NCBI RefSeq assembly: GCF_019683635.1
Contig: NZ_JADGIA010000026.1
Coordinates: 1-36,571, forward strand
Source: Thermogemmatispora sp.
Lineage (GTDB): Bacteria; Chloroflexota; Ktedonobacteria; Ktedonobacterales; Ktedonobacteraceae
Length of the DNA: 36,571 nucleotides
Direction of reading: 5' to 3'
Shown here: positions 1-8,811 of the stretch, in pieces
How the letters are laid out: each line of letters opens with the position of its first letter
Position numbering within the stretch: the first letter of the stretch is position 1
Made by a program: the position numbers and the translations under genes
The notes under the pieces: model-generated
Told to the model about the DNA's origin: nothing
The model's database searches: none
Seen by the model: the letters and a program-made list of their open reading frames with translations, nothing else

Positions 1-45
1 TAGCGAGCTATGCAGGGACGCCCCTAGGTTAAGGAGGAAGGTAGT

Positions 46-1812
46 ATGACAACAACTGCGACGGTTACTCAGGAGTCAGGAGATGCCCGTAGGGCCAGTA
101 CACATGCCACTGATGAGGCGCGTGAGCTGGCAGGTAGTCACATTCTCTGCGAGGCCCTGGTGCGCGAGGGCGTAGAGCTGCTCTATGGCTATCCGGGTGG
201 TGCGATCATGCCTTTCTATGACGCGCTTCCCGCCTATCCGCGGCTGCATCATGTGCTGGTGCGCCATGAGCAGGCCGCCGCTCATGCCGCCGATGGCTAC
301 GCGCGCGCCACCGGTAAGGTTGGTGTCTGCGTGGCTACCAGTGGCCCGGGCGCCACCAATCTGGTTACGGGCCTGGCCACCGCTTACATGGACTCTACGC
401 CGGTGGTCGCCATTACGGGCCAGGTGGGTCGTCCCTTCATTGGACGTGATGCCTTCCAGGAAACCGATGTTCTTGGCCTAACCCTGCCTATCACCAAGCA
501 CAATTTCCTGGTCAGGCGTGTCGAAGAGCTGGCTGATGTGGTGCATGAGGCGTTCCAGCTCGCCCGCAGCGGGCGCCCTGGTCCCGTGCTGATCGACGTC
601 CCCAAGGATGTCCAGTTTGCCAAAACCGTCTATCGTCCCGCTGCTTCTGTGCGCTCGATCGAACTCTATCGTGCGACGCGCGTGCCCCAACCAGCGCCCG
701 AGGCTATTCAGCAGGCTGCCCGCCTCATCGCTCAGGCCCGCCGCCCAGTCATTATGTCTGGTCATGGCGTCATCCTCTCAAATGCCTATAGTGAGCTGCG
801 CGCCCTGGCCGAGAAGACCAACATTCCGGTGATCACCACCCTGCTCGGTCTGAGCGCCTTCCCCGTCGATCATCCGCTCTTCCTGGGCATGCCGGGCATG
901 CATGGGCCGGCCTTTGTGAACCGCGCGATTGGGATCACCGATCTGATCATCGGCGTCGGCCTGCGCTTTGACGATCGTGTGACCGGCAAGGTGAGCGAGT
1001 TTGCTCCCCAGGCGCAAATCATCCATATCGATATCGATCCGTCGGAGCTGAACAAGGTCAAGCCGGCTGTCGTGCCCATTCTGGCTGATGCGAAGGCAGC
1101 CCTGGCAGCTCTGGCCGAGGCTGTTGAGCCGGGCGATCACCGCGAGTGGCTCAGCGAGCTACGCCAGTGGGAGGCTGAGGAGCAGGAGCGCGCGCGCCGC
1201 CTGAGCCGCCCTGTGCCCTATCCCACGCCGACCGATATCCTGGATGCCATCTACGAGGTCACCGATGGAGAGGCGATCGTGGTCAGCGATGTGGGCCAGC
1301 ACCAGATGTGGACGGCGCGCTTCTATAAGTGGACCCGCCCTAACAGCCATATTACCTCTGGCGGCCTCGGCACGATGGGCTTCGCCCTGCCGGCGGCGAT
1401 GGGGGTCAAAATGGGTCGACCCGAGGCCACTGTCTGGGTGGTGGCCGGCGACGGCGGCTTCCAGATGAATATCCAGGAGCTGGCAACGCTCCGCGATGAG
1501 GGCGTCGAGATCAAGGTGGCCATCATGAACAACGGCTACCTCGGTATGGTGCGCCAGTGGCAGGAGTTTTTCCACCAGCGCAACTACTCTGAAACTCCCA
1601 TTAGCAGCCCGGATTACGTCAAGCTGGCCGAAGCCTACGGCCTGACCGGAATGCGGGTGGAGCGGCGCGAGGATGTCCAGGCCGCCGTGCAAAAGGCTAT
1701 GCAGACGCCTGGTACGGTCATCATCGACTTCGCGATCGAGGCCGAGGCCAACGTCTACCCGATGGTGCCGCCTGGTGCCGCCATCACCGATATGATTATC
1801 GAGAGTGAATAA
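46..1812 (+). CDS. ilvB: Acetolactate synthase large (catalytic) subunit
   Basis: A 588-residue ThDP-dependent enzyme that condenses two pyruvates, or pyruvate with 2-oxobutyrate, in the first common step of valine, leucine and isoleucine synthesis. The N-terminal pyrimidine-binding domain carries the catalytic Glu in RHEQAAAHAADGYAR (E75). The middle FAD/transhydrogenase-like domain follows, and the C-terminal ThDP-binding domain shows GDGGFQMNIQEL and NNGYLGMVRQWQ. Length is normal for the family. About 40 residues precede the first conserved block, so the N-terminus is slightly long. The ATG follows an AAGGAGG ribosome binding site at 31-37 by 8 nt. It is the first gene of ilvB-ilvN-ilvC-leuA; the promoter and any leader lie outside the window. 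Glyoxylate carboligase and pyruvate oxidase are relatives, but the adjacent ilvN and ilvC settle the call. Confidence 0.97.
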   Translation: MTTTATVTQESGDARRASTHATDEARELAGSHILCEALVREGVELLYGYPGGAIMPFYDALPAYPRLHHVLVRHEQAAAHAADGYARATGKVGVCVATSGPGATNLVTGLATAYMDSTPVVAITGQVGRPFIGRDAFQETDVLGLTLPITKHNFLVRRVEELADVVHEAFQLARSGRPGPVLIDVPKDVQFAKTVYRPAASVRSIELYRATRVPQPAPEAIQQAARLIAQARRPVIMSGHGVILSNAYSELRALAEKTNIPVITTLLGLSAFPVDHPLFLGMPGMHGPAFVNRAIGITDLIIGVGLRFDDRVTGKVSEFAPQAQIIHIDIDPSELNKVKPAVVPILADAKAALAALAEAVEPGDHREWLSELRQWEAEEQERARRLSRPVPYPTPTDILDAIYEVTDGEAIVVSDVGQHQMWTARFYKWTRPNSHITSGGLGTMGFALPAAMGVKMGRPEATVWVVAGDGGFQMNIQELATLRDEGVEIKVAIMNNGYLGMVRQWQEFFHQRNYSETPISSPDYVKLAEAYGLTGMRVERREDVQAAVQKAMQTPGTVIIDFAIEAEANVYPMVPPGAAITDMIIESE

Positions 1813-1852
1813 CAGGCAGGTTGTGAGGATAGACGGAAGGACGGGATTGAAC

Positions 1853-2392
1853 ATGAGCGAGCAGGCTGTCGTCTCAGCGCGCGCCGGGCAGGCGGATGTT
1901 CCCCCAGGAAGCGCGCGCCTCTACACCCTGGTGCTGCTGGTCGACGATCGCCAGGGGGCTATTGATCGGGTGGTCAATGTGCTGCGTCGCCGACGGGCCA
2001 ACATGCGCACCCTCGTCGTCGGCCCGAGCGAAGAGGCCGGCGTGGCGCGGGTCACTGTGGTTGTCGACGATGCCGAGGTCGGCGTCGAGCACCTCAGCGA
2101 ACAGTTGCGCAAGATTGTCGACGTTCGTCAGGTGTTCCTCTTCCCGGCTGGGCGGGCTATCGAACGTGAGCTAGCGCTGGTCAAGGTCAGCTGCACCGCG
2201 GCCAACCGCAGCGAGATCATCGAACTGGGCCAGCACTTTGGGGCGCAGGCAGTCGATCTTGCGCCCGAAACGCTCACATTGCAGGTCACCGGCAAGGGTG
2301 AGCAGGTGGAGCAGCTCCTGGAGCGGCTCCAGCCCTATGGCATTCGTGAACTGGCGCGCAGCGGTTGTCTGGCGATTGCGCGCGATGAATAG
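1853..2392 (+). CDS. ilvN: Acetolactate synthase small (regulatory) subunit
   Basis: A 179-residue regulatory partner of IlvB that normally binds valine and activates the catalytic subunit. An N-terminal ACT domain (about residues 20-95, starting YTLVLLVDDRQGAIDRVVNVLRR as split over the first strand and helix) is followed by a C-terminal ACT-like domain (VKVSCTAANRSEIIELGQHFGA). The frame is open from a GTG at 1805 that overlaps the ilvB stop. I chose the ATG at 1853 because it follows GGAAGG (1835-1840), and because extra upstream residues would not match the family. The gene lies 40 nt behind ilvB and 15 nt before ilvC, so the three are surely co-transcribed. The length of about 180 residues is typical of the longer IlvN/IlvH type. 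Confidence 0.93.
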   Translation: MSEQAVVSARAGQADVPPGSARLYTLVLLVDDRQGAIDRVVNVLRRRRANMRTLVVGPSEEAGVARVTVVVDDAEVGVEHLSEQLRKIVDVRQVFLFPAGRAIERELALVKVSCTAANRSEIIELGQHFGAQAVDLAPETLTLQVTGKGEQVEQLLERLQPYGIRELARSGCLAIARDE

Positions 2393-2407
2393 GAGGAGAT
2401 GCAGTCA

Positions 2408-3439
2408 ATGGCGAATATCTACTACGATGCTGATGCCAATCTTGAGCTGATCCAGGGCAAGCGTGTGGCAGTCATTGGCTATGGAAGCCAGGGCCATGCT
2501 CACGCCCTCAACATGCGCGACAACGGCTGTAGTGTCGTGATTGGCTTGCCGGCTGGCAGCAAGAGTCGGGAGAAAGCTGAGGCCGATGGGCTGCAGGTCA
2601 TGACGACCGCCGACGCGGCGGCGCAGGCCGACATCATTATGCTGCTGATCCCCGATCAGTACCATCGCGAGGTCTTTGAGCGCGATATTCGTCCTGGCCT
2701 GGCCCCGGGCAAGATGCTGATGGTCGCCCACGGCTTCAGCATCCATTATTCGCAGATCGTACCACCTGCCGATATTGACGTGGCGATGGTCGCCCCCAAA
2801 AGCCCCGGGCATATGATGCGCCGCCTCTTCACCGAAGGCGTTGGCGTACCAGCCCTGTGGGCCGTCCATCAGGATGCTACCGGCCAGGCCGAAGCCCTCA
2901 CGCTGGCTTATGCCCGCGCCGTTGGTTGCACACGCGCCGGCGTATTGCGCACAACCTTCGCTGAGGAGACTGAGACCGATCTCTTCGGTGAGCAGGCTGT
3001 GCTCTGTGGTGGCGTGACGGCTCTGATCCGCGCCGGCTTCGAGACGCTGGTGGAGGCCGGCTATCAGCCCGAGGTGGCCTATTTTGAGTGCCTCCACGAG
3101 ATGAAGCTGATTGTTGACCTGATGTACCAGGGCGGCATGAGCTATATGCGCTACTCGATCAGCGATACCGCCGAGTACGGCGACTACGTCTCTGGGCCGC
3201 GCATCATTAATGAGCAGGTGCGTAACGAGATGCGCAAGATCTTGCGCGAGATTCAGGATGGCACCTTTGCGACCCGCTGGATTCTGGAGAATCAGGCTGG
3301 ACGCCCGGCTTTCCAGGCCATGCGCCGCGCCAACGCGCAGCACCAGATCGAGCAGGTCGGCAGCGAGCTGCGCGCAATGATGCCCTGGCTCAAGCCTGTA
3401 GACAAGCGGCCTGAGATCGCAGGGCCGACGAAGAAGTGA
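2408..3439 (+). CDS. ilvC: Ketol-acid reductoisomerase (NADP+)
   Basis: A 343-residue class I ketol-acid reductoisomerase. It isomerises and reduces acetolactate or acetohydroxybutyrate to the dihydroxy acids of the valine and isoleucine pathways. The N-terminal Rossmann domain shows [19 protein letters not shown], followed by the cofactor-specificity loop [17 protein letters not shown]. The C-terminal knotted domain shows the Mg-binding block [19 protein letters not shown] and [19 protein letters not shown]. An in-frame ATG at 2399 lies only 2 nt after AGGAGG (2391-2396), so the ATG at 2408 (product starts MANIYYD) is the better start. Length is typical. It belongs to the ilvBNC unit. Confidence 0.97.
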   Translation: MANIYYDADANLELIQGKRVAVIGYGSQGHAHALNMRDNGCSVVIGLPAGSKSREKAEADGLQVMTTADAAAQADIIMLLIPDQYHREVFERDIRPGLAPGKMLMVAHGFSIHYSQIVPPADIDVAMVAPKSPGHMMRRLFTEGVGVPALWAVHQDATGQAEALTLAYARAVGCTRAGVLRTTFAEETETDLFGEQAVLCGGVTALIRAGFETLVEAGYQPEVAYFECLHEMKLIVDLMYQGGMSYMRYSISDTAEYGDYVSGPRIINEQVRNEMRKILREIQDGTFATRWILENQAGRPAFQAMRRANAQHQIEQVGSELRAMMPWLKPVDKRPEIAGPTKK

Positions 3440-3455
3440 GGAAAGGAGCAGCCTG

Positions 3456-3482
3456 AGCTGGCTCGCCGGTGATGAGCCAGCT
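3456..3482 (+). other. Small hairpin in the ilvC-leuA spacer
   Basis: A perfect 9-bp inverted repeat (AGCTGGCTC at 3456-3464, GAGCCAGCT at 3474-3482) lies just after the ilvC stop. No T-run follows, so it is not a convincing terminator. It could be an RNA processing or stability element inside the operon transcript. The rest of the 150-nt spacer shows only the leuA ribosome binding site at 3573-3579. Confidence 0.4.
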
Positions 3483-3589
3483 GGCCTGGCCGCCGGCGCG
3501 CTCATCGGCTTGCCTGCGCTACGGGTGGCGAGACGCCGACAAATGGCCTCTCGTCACCCGGTGAATGGTCACAAGGAGGAACAACAACA

Positions 3590-4771
3590 ATGGGAGATCC
3601 TGCGGTAATTCGCGTCTTTGACACGACTCTGCGTGACGGAGAACAGTCGCCTGGCGCCACTATGACGACCGAGGAGAAGCTGCAAGTTGCGGAGCAGCTT
3701 GTGCGCCTGAACGTCGATATCATCGAAGCTGGTTTTCCGGCTGCTTCACCCGGCGACCTGGCTGCGGTGAAGGCCATCGCTCAGCGTGTGCGTGGCCATG
3801 ATGTGGCCGTCGCCGGCTTGGCGCGTGCCAATACCGAGGATATCGATGCGGCCTGGGAAGCCGTCCGCGAGGCAGACCAGCCGGTGATTCATGTCTTCCT
3901 GGCTACCTCTGATATCCACCTGAAGTATAAGCTGAGGATCACGCCCGAGGAAGCCCTGGAGCAGGTCAAGGCAATGGTGACCTACGCGCGCAACCTCTGC
4001 CCACGGGTCGAGTTCTCGGCAGAAGATGCCACGCGCAGCGACTGGGACTATCTCTGCCGCGTCTTCGAGCTGGCCATTAAGGCGGGCGCCACGACGATCA
4101 ATGTGCCCGATACGGTCGGCTACGTGATGCCGCATGAGTATGAGATGCTCTTCCGCTACCTGCGCGAGCGCGTGCCGGGCATGGAGGATGTGGTGCTCAG
4201 TGCGCACTGCCACGATGATCTCGGCCTGGCTACGGCTAATACCCTGGCGGCGATCCGCGGCGGTGCTCGACAGGTGGAGGTGACCATCAATGGCATCGGT
4301 GAGCGCGCCGGCAATACGGCGATGGAGGAAGTGGTGATGGCCCTGCGTACGCGCCCGGATGTCTTCCAGGCCGATACGCGCATCAATGCCCGTGAATTCG
4401 TGGCGGCCAGCCAGCTGGTCAGCCGTCTGACCGGTATCCCGGTGCAGCCGAATAAGGCAATTGTGGGCCAGAACGCCTTTGCACATGAGGCCGGCATTCA
4501 TCAGGATGGCGTGCTGAAGAACCGCCTGACCTACGAGATCATGACGCCGCAGTCGGTCGGCTGGGATGATACGCGCCTGGTGCTCGGCAAGCATTCCGGG
4601 CGCCACGGCCTCGATGCCCGCCTGCGCCAGCTCGGCTACCGCCTGAATGCTGAACAGTTGAAGAAGGCCTATGCTCGCTTCGTCGCGCTGGCCGATGAGA
4701 AGAAGTATGTGACCGACGACGATCTGATCTATATCGTCGAGAGCAGCCTGGAGACGCCTTCGGCGATCTGA
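3590..4771 (+). CDS. leuA: 2-isopropylmalate synthase lacking the C-terminal regulatory domain
   Basis: A 393-residue DRE-TIM metallolyase that condenses acetyl-CoA with 2-oxoisovalerate, the entry step of leucine synthesis. The catalytic barrel begins with [17 protein letters not shown]. It contains [11 protein letters not shown], the metal-binding [14 protein letters not shown] and [14 protein letters not shown]. The linker subdomains carry [15 protein letters not shown] and LGKHSGRH. The protein stops right after the second subdomain (KKYVTDDDL), where usual LeuA (500-530 residues) continues into a leucine-binding LeuA_dimer domain. That domain is absent here, and the 256 nt before ilvE do not encode it. 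Leucine feedback inhibition is therefore expected to be absent or different. AAGGAGG at 3573-3579 lies 10 nt before the ATG. Homocitrate or citramalate synthase is possible but less likely from the motifs. leuB, leuC and leuD are not in the window. Confidence 0.9.
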   Translation: MGDPAVIRVFDTTLRDGEQSPGATMTTEEKLQVAEQLVRLNVDIIEAGFPAASPGDLAAVKAIAQRVRGHDVAVAGLARANTEDIDAAWEAVREADQPVIHVFLATSDIHLKYKLRITPEEALEQVKAMVTYARNLCPRVEFSAEDATRSDWDYLCRVFELAIKAGATTINVPDTVGYVMPHEYEMLFRYLRERVPGMEDVVLSAHCHDDLGLATANTLAAIRGGARQVEVTINGIGERAGNTAMEEVVMALRTRPDVFQADTRINAREFVAASQLVSRLTGIPVQPNKAIVGQNAFAHEAGIHQDGVLKNRLTYEIMTPQSVGWDDTRLVLGKHSGRHGLDARLRQLGYRLNAEQLKKAYARFVALADEKKYVTDDDLIYIVESSLETPSAI

Positions 4772-4889
4772 GATCGCTGCGGCCCTGCCCGCTGGAAGAG
4801 CACGCTCCGCTCCAGCCCTGCCCTGTCCAGCGCAGGACCAGCAACCGGCAGACCAGACAGCTCTGGCGGTCAAGAGATGGCTCCTGGCC

Positions 4890-4948
4890 CGCAAGGGTGT
4901 GTCCGTCATGGGTCTCAGCGGCACACCCTTGCGCCTTCTTCCTTTTTG
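4890..4948 (+). terminator. Intrinsic terminator after the ilvBNC-leuA unit
   Basis: A perfect 12-bp stem (CGCAAGGGTGTG at 4890-4901, CACACCCTTGCG at 4922-4933) encloses a 20-nt loop and is followed by a T-rich tail ending in TTTTT near 4943-4947. It sits 118 nt past the leuA stop and 80 nt before the ilvE ribosome binding site. It should end the ilv-leu transcript, or act as an attenuator that limits read-through into ilvE. Confidence 0.8.
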
Positions 4949-5027
4949 CTGTTCTATTCGCTTATTTGCACGTGGGGCGGTTCCTCCTCCCCACCGCTTG
5001 GTTGCTATCGATCGAAGGAGTGAGGTC

Positions 5028-6005
5028 GTGACGCAGACACAGAGTTCTCAGGAAGCCACACCGCAGAAAGTCTCGATTCAGGACCCGCTGGAGGGCTACG
5101 CTTTCTTTGAGGGCCGTTTTGTGCCAATTGCTGAGGCCAAGGTTAGTATTGCTACTCATGCCCTTCAGTACGGCACAGCCTGTTTTGAGGGCATCCGCGC
5201 CTACTGGAATCCGTCTCACGAGCAGCTCTATGTGCTGAAAATGCGCGAACATTACCAGCGAATGATGCATTCGTGGAATGTGATGCGCTTCAATCTTCCC
5301 TATTCGATCGAGGATTTGGAGCGTACCACTATTGAGCTGCTGCGCAAGCATAACTATCGGCAGGATGTCTACATTCGACCGATTGCCTACAAGGCTTCGT
5401 TGACGGTCAAGCCGCGCCTGACTGGTCTCAAAGATGAGTTTGCTATCTATACTTTCGGCATGGGCAACTATGTGGACATCGAATCGGGCTTGCGAGTCTG
5501 TACATCGAGCTGGCGGCGGGCCAACAGCAACGCCATGCCAGTGAGAGCCAAGGTGACAGGCGGCTATGTCAATAGCGCCCTGGCGACCGAAGATGCTCTG
5601 GCCAGCGGCTTTGACGAGGCCATCATGCTGACACATGATGGCTATGTCTCCGAGGGCAGTTCCTGCAATCTCTTCATTTTGCGCAACGGCAAACTGGCTA
5701 CGCCGGCGCCCTCTGAGGATATTCTCGAAGGAATCACGCGTAACACCTTGATTCAGCTAGTGCGCGATGAATTCGGTATGACTGTCGAAGAGCGGCGCAT
5801 TGATCGCACGGAGCTGTATGCCAGCGAAGAAATGTTCCTCTGTGGGACAGGCGTCCAGGTTTCTCCGGTCATCAGTGTTGATCACCGCCCGATTGGCAGC
5901 GGGCGTCCTGGCCCTTTTACGATGAAGTTGCAAGCCCTCTATCTGGCGGCCTGTCGAGGTGAGAACGACAAGTATCGCCACTGGTTAACGCCAGTCTACG
6001 AGTAG
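5028..6005 (+). CDS. ilvE: Branched-chain-amino-acid aminotransferase (PLP fold class IV)
   Basis: A 325-residue transaminase that interconverts valine, leucine and isoleucine with their 2-oxo acids. Family blocks visible are YGTACFEGIRAYW, YIRPIAYKA, the PLP lysine K175 in RAKVTGGYVNSALATEDAL, EGSSCNLFILRNGKL and the phosphate-binding ILEGITRNTLIQL. The frame is open further upstream, but the GTG at 5028 follows AAGGAG (5015-5020) by 7 nt and gives a normal length. The upstream extension would run across the terminator hairpin. The gene stands alone between the leuA terminator and the thrB promoter. I saw no clear promoter in the 60 nt before it, so read-through from the ilv unit is possible. 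D-amino-acid transaminase is the nearest alternative. Confidence 0.93.
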   Translation: MTQTQSSQEATPQKVSIQDPLEGYAFFEGRFVPIAEAKVSIATHALQYGTACFEGIRAYWNPSHEQLYVLKMREHYQRMMHSWNVMRFNLPYSIEDLERTTIELLRKHNYRQDVYIRPIAYKASLTVKPRLTGLKDEFAIYTFGMGNYVDIESGLRVCTSSWRRANSNAMPVRAKVTGGYVNSALATEDALASGFDEAIMLTHDGYVSEGSSCNLFILRNGKLATPAPSEDILEGITRNTLIQLVRDEFGMTVEERRIDRTELYASEEMFLCGTGVQVSPVISVDHRPIGSGRPGPFTMKLQALYLAACRGENDKYRHWLTPVYE

Positions 6006-6183
6006 GCAAGGCGACGCTGTGGAGGGAGCTGAGCAGGGTTGTTCTTCCTGGCCCCGCCCGCGATACGCGCTCTCGCCGGTCAAGGAGAGTGTGGCTTGGG
6101 GAGTGGTTGAGGCTTGAGCCGGAGGAGGGAAGACGCCCCCTCTCGCTCCCAGGCGTGTTGTGCTGTATTGATAGTGGGGCTAC

Positions 6184-6212
6184 TGACGAGTAGCCCGAGA
6201 GCGTGATACAAT
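6184..6212 (+). promoter_or_regulatory. Promoter upstream of thrB (extended -10)
   Basis: TACAAT at 6207-6212 is preceded by TGA, making an extended -10 (TGnTACAAT). A weak -35-like TGACGA lies at 6184-6189 with an 18-nt spacer. The predicted start, near 6219, lies just before a leader hairpin and about 87 nt before the thrB ATG. Confidence 0.55.
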
Positions 6213-6223
6213 AAAAGCCACTC

Positions 6224-6246
6224 TTGTCTGCTAACAGAGCAGACAG
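6224..6246 (+). other. Leader hairpin in the thrB 5' UTR
   Basis: TGTCTGCT (6225-6232) pairs with AGCAGACA (6238-6245) around a 5-nt loop, and a G-U pair extends the stem. It lies right at the predicted 5' end of the thrB mRNA. No T-run follows, so a stability or regulatory role is more likely than termination. Confidence 0.45.
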
Positions 6247-6305
6247 AAAGGAGATGCTGAGAGCAATGGAAGGTCTTGCAGCTGAAAGACAGGAGGCCCG
6301 TGGCG

Positions 6306-7346
6306 ATGGCACCGGTATTTCCTGTCGCTTTTACTGTGCTCGTACCGGCCACCTCGGCTAACCTGGGGCCGGGATTCGATAGCCTTGGTTTGGCCTTGCA
6401 GCTCTACAATCGCTTTGAGGTTGTAGAGGGTGGCGATGATCCGCAGCGTCCTGTCATCCAGATCGAGGGTAGTCTGGGGGCAGGGCTTCCCACTGGTCCC
6501 GAAAATCTGTTCTTCCGCGCTTTCTCCTCAGTTTTTGCTTCTAAAGGAATAGAACCGCCGGCGGTACGCATTCGGATGTTCATCCAGATCCCTGCGGGGG
6601 CTGGACTGGGTAGCAGTGCCACAGCAGCGGTTGGCGGCGTTGTGGCGGCCAGCGAATTTCTGCGTCTGCGGGGTCTGATGCTTTCTGAACAAGAGGTTTT
6701 GGAGTTGGCAGTGGCTAGCGAGCAGGGGAATCATCCTGACAATGTGGCCCCGGCCCTCCTGGGCGGGCTGGTGGCGACTACGGTCAAGGATGGCAAGATC
6801 CATGCGGTCAAGACCCCCTTCCCGGATGCTCTGAAGGCGGTCATTTTCACTCCCTCATTCTCAATGGATACGCTGGCCGGTCGTAAGCTGCTCCCTTCCA
6901 GCTATCCCAAGGATGATGTGACCTTCAATACCGGGCGCGTGGCGCTGCTCCTCTCAGCTCTGCAAACGGGACGGTATGAGCTGATCGGAGAGGCAATGCA
7001 GGATCGCCTGCATCAGCCCTATCGGCAGGCGCTCTTTCCTGCCATGCCCGATATTATTAAGGCTGCGGTGGCTGCCGGGGCCTACGGCGCCTCTCTTTCT
7101 GGCGGCGGTTCTTCTTTGATTGCTCTTGCAAGTTCGCGCTTCCAGGAGATTCTGCGTGCGATGCAGGAGGCCGCGCGTGCCCGCGGCGTGGAAGGAACCG
7201 GTATGATTCTGCGGGCTGATAAGCATGGGGCGCGGGTGATCAATCCTCGCCATCATCGGGCGCGCCGTCCGCGTGCTCGTTACTATGAAGATCAATTCTG
7301 TTGGTCGCCCGCCCGACCGCTCAAGGAGGGATCGCTTGGACGCTAG
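6306..7346 (+). CDS. thrB: Homoserine kinase
   Basis: A 346-residue GHMP kinase that phosphorylates homoserine with ATP in the penultimate step of threonine synthesis. The N-terminal PATSANLGPGFDSLGLAL block and the ATP loop IPAGAGLGSSATAAVGG are diagnostic. The C-terminal GASLSGGGSSLIAL is the third GHMP motif. AGGAGG at 6291-6296 lies 9 nt before the ATG at 6306; the frame extends to a TTG at 6276 that has no better signal. The last 35 or so residues are a basic tail (RHHRARRPRARYY) beyond the usual 300-310-residue core, and the DNA for this tail holds the thrC ribosome binding site. The gene overlaps thrC by 11 nt, so the two are probably translated together. Confidence 0.94.
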   Translation: MAPVFPVAFTVLVPATSANLGPGFDSLGLALQLYNRFEVVEGGDDPQRPVIQIEGSLGAGLPTGPENLFFRAFSSVFASKGIEPPAVRIRMFIQIPAGAGLGSSATAAVGGVVAASEFLRLRGLMLSEQEVLELAVASEQGNHPDNVAPALLGGLVATTVKDGKIHAVKTPFPDALKAVIFTPSFSMDTLAGRKLLPSSYPKDDVTFNTGRVALLLSALQTGRYELIGEAMQDRLHQPYRQALFPAMPDIIKAAVAAGAYGASLSGGGSSLIALASSRFQEILRAMQEAARARGVEGTGMILRADKHGARVINPRHHRARRPRARYYEDQFCWSPARPLKEGSLGR

Positions 7347-8811
7347 GATCGATCATCAAAAGGAGATTCAGCTCGCTGACTCTGCCCGGCAGGCGCTGGA
7401 ACAAGTACGCCTGCGCTGCGTAGGGTGCCAGGCACTCTATCCCGTGCTGGAGCCGGGGCGGGCGGCACGCTATCGTTGCGATTGCGGTGAGGTGCTCGAT
7501 GTGGAGATCCCTCTCCGCTTGCCCAAGCCGCTATCTCCCCAGGCTGGAACGGCTCAACAGACTTACGAGGAGGCTGCCGTCTGGCGCCGGCTTTTTGCTG
7601 AGCGGGCCATGCTGGTGCCGGGCACGCCGGGCGCCGCGGCGGTGCAGCGCAGTGGCGTCTGGCGCTACCGTGAGCTGATTCTGCCGATCCCTGAAGAGGC
7701 TGTGATCTCGCGGGCGGAAGGCAATACGACCTTATACGCGGTAGGCAGTGACCAGCAGCAGGAGACGCAGGCCAGCCCTGGCCTGCGCCGCATTGGTGAG
7801 TATGCCGGCCTGGCCCAGCTCTATCTTAAGCACGAGGGTGAGAATCCGACGGGGAGTTTCAAAGATCGCGGGATGGTGGTGGGCGTCACAATGGCGCGTC
7901 TGATGGGGGCGCGGGCCGTCGCTTGCGCTTCCACCGGCAATACCTCTGCCTCGCTGGCCTCCTATGCCGCTCTGGCGGGCCTGCAGGCACTGGTCTTCCT
8001 GCCTGCTGGTCAGGTTGCTGGCGGCAAGCTAGCGCAGACGCTGGCCTATGGGGCCTATATGGTCCAGATCAATGGCGATTTTGATGCTGCCATGCAGCTT
8101 GTTGAGCAGGTCTGTGACGAATTAGGCATCTATCTGCTCAATTCGCTTAATCCCTTCCGCGTCGAAGGTCAGAAGGCGATCGCTTTTGAATTGCTGCAAC
8201 AGCTCAACTGGCAGGCTCCCGACTGGCTGGTGCTGCCGGCGGGCAATCTGGGCAATACTTCAGCGCTGGGCAAGGCTTTCCGCCAGGCGCACAAGCTCGG
8301 GTTGATCAGCCGTCTGCCGCGCCTGGCTGCTATCCAGGCTGCCGGAGCCAATCCCTTCTATCTGAGCTACCGAGAGGGCTTCGCCCGGCGGCATGCCGTC
8401 CAGGCTCAGACGGTGGCGAGCGCCATTAAGATTGGCAATCCTGTCAGTTACGCCCGCGCTCGCCTGGTGATCGAGGAGTGCGCGGGCCTCGTCGAGGAGG
8501 TCAGTGATCCAGAAATCCTAGAGGCGAAGGCCGTTATTGACCGCGCGGGTATTGGCTGCGAGCCTGCCTCTGCGGCAACCTTAGCCGGCATTCGCAAGCT
8601 TGTCAGGGCTGGTATAATCAAGCCAAATGAGCGCGTGGTTGCTGTCCTCACCGGTAATTTGCTCAAGGATCATCAGACCGGTATCCCGCGCGCCGAGACG
8701 GTCAGCATTGACCCTGATCTCGCTAGTGTCAGGAGGACACTTGATGCGCTTGGCTCCCTTACCAGCCCGTCATCAGGGGAGGATGGTTTCACAAGACCAG
8801 GGGCGCTCTGA
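7336..8811 (+). CDS. thrC: Threonine synthase (with N-terminal four-cysteine motif)
   Basis: A 491-residue PLP fold-type II enzyme that converts O-phosphohomoserine to threonine. The PLP lysine K176 lies in ENPTGSFKDRGM. The phosphate-binding loop is in the PAGNLGNTSALGK region, and ASTGNTSASLASYA is also typical. Near the N-terminus a C28-x2-C31 ... C48-x-C50 pattern suggests a small zinc-binding knuckle, as in many long threonine synthases. The start is a TTG at 7336, 6 nt after AAGGAGG (7323-7329) and overlapping the thrB stop. Further upstream in-frame starts (GTG 7273, ATG 7285) lack a ribosome binding site. The 3' end overlaps the next gene by 68 nt. About 40 residues past the conserved C-terminus are Ser/Pro/Gly-rich. 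Confidence 0.93.
   Translation: MDARIDHQKEIQLADSARQALEQVRLRCVGCQALYPVLEPGRAARYRCDCGEVLDVEIPLRLPKPLSPQAGTAQQTYEEAAVWRRLFAERAMLVPGTPGAAAVQRSGVWRYRELILPIPEEAVISRAEGNTTLYAVGSDQQQETQASPGLRRIGEYAGLAQLYLKHEGENPTGSFKDRGMVVGVTMARLMGARAVACASTGNTSASLASYAALAGLQALVFLPAGQVAGGKLAQTLAYGAYMVQINGDFDAAMQLVEQVCDELGIYLLNSLNPFRVEGQKAIAFELLQQLNWQAPDWLVLPAGNLGNTSALGKAFRQAHKLGLISRLPRLAAIQAAGANPFYLSYREGFARRHAVQAQTVASAIKIGNPVSYARARLVIEECAGLVEEVSDPEILEAKAVIDRAGIGCEPASAATLAGIRKLVRAGIIKPNERVVAVLTGNLLKDHQTGIPRAETVSIDPDLASVRRTLDALGSLTSPSSGEDGFTRPGAL

Noticed and set aside
1-45. ilv attenuator or T-box leader before ilvB
   Set aside because: Only 45 nt precede ilvB in the window, enough for the ribosome binding site but not to judge a leader.
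2405-3505. 366-codon frame on the minus strand opposite ilvC
   Set aside because: It mirrors ilvC exactly and has no family likeness; long antisense frames are expected in high-GC coding DNA.
3746-4924. 392-codon frame on the minus strand opposite leuA
   Set aside because: An antisense shadow of leuA with low-complexity His/Arg/Leu composition and no recognisable domain.
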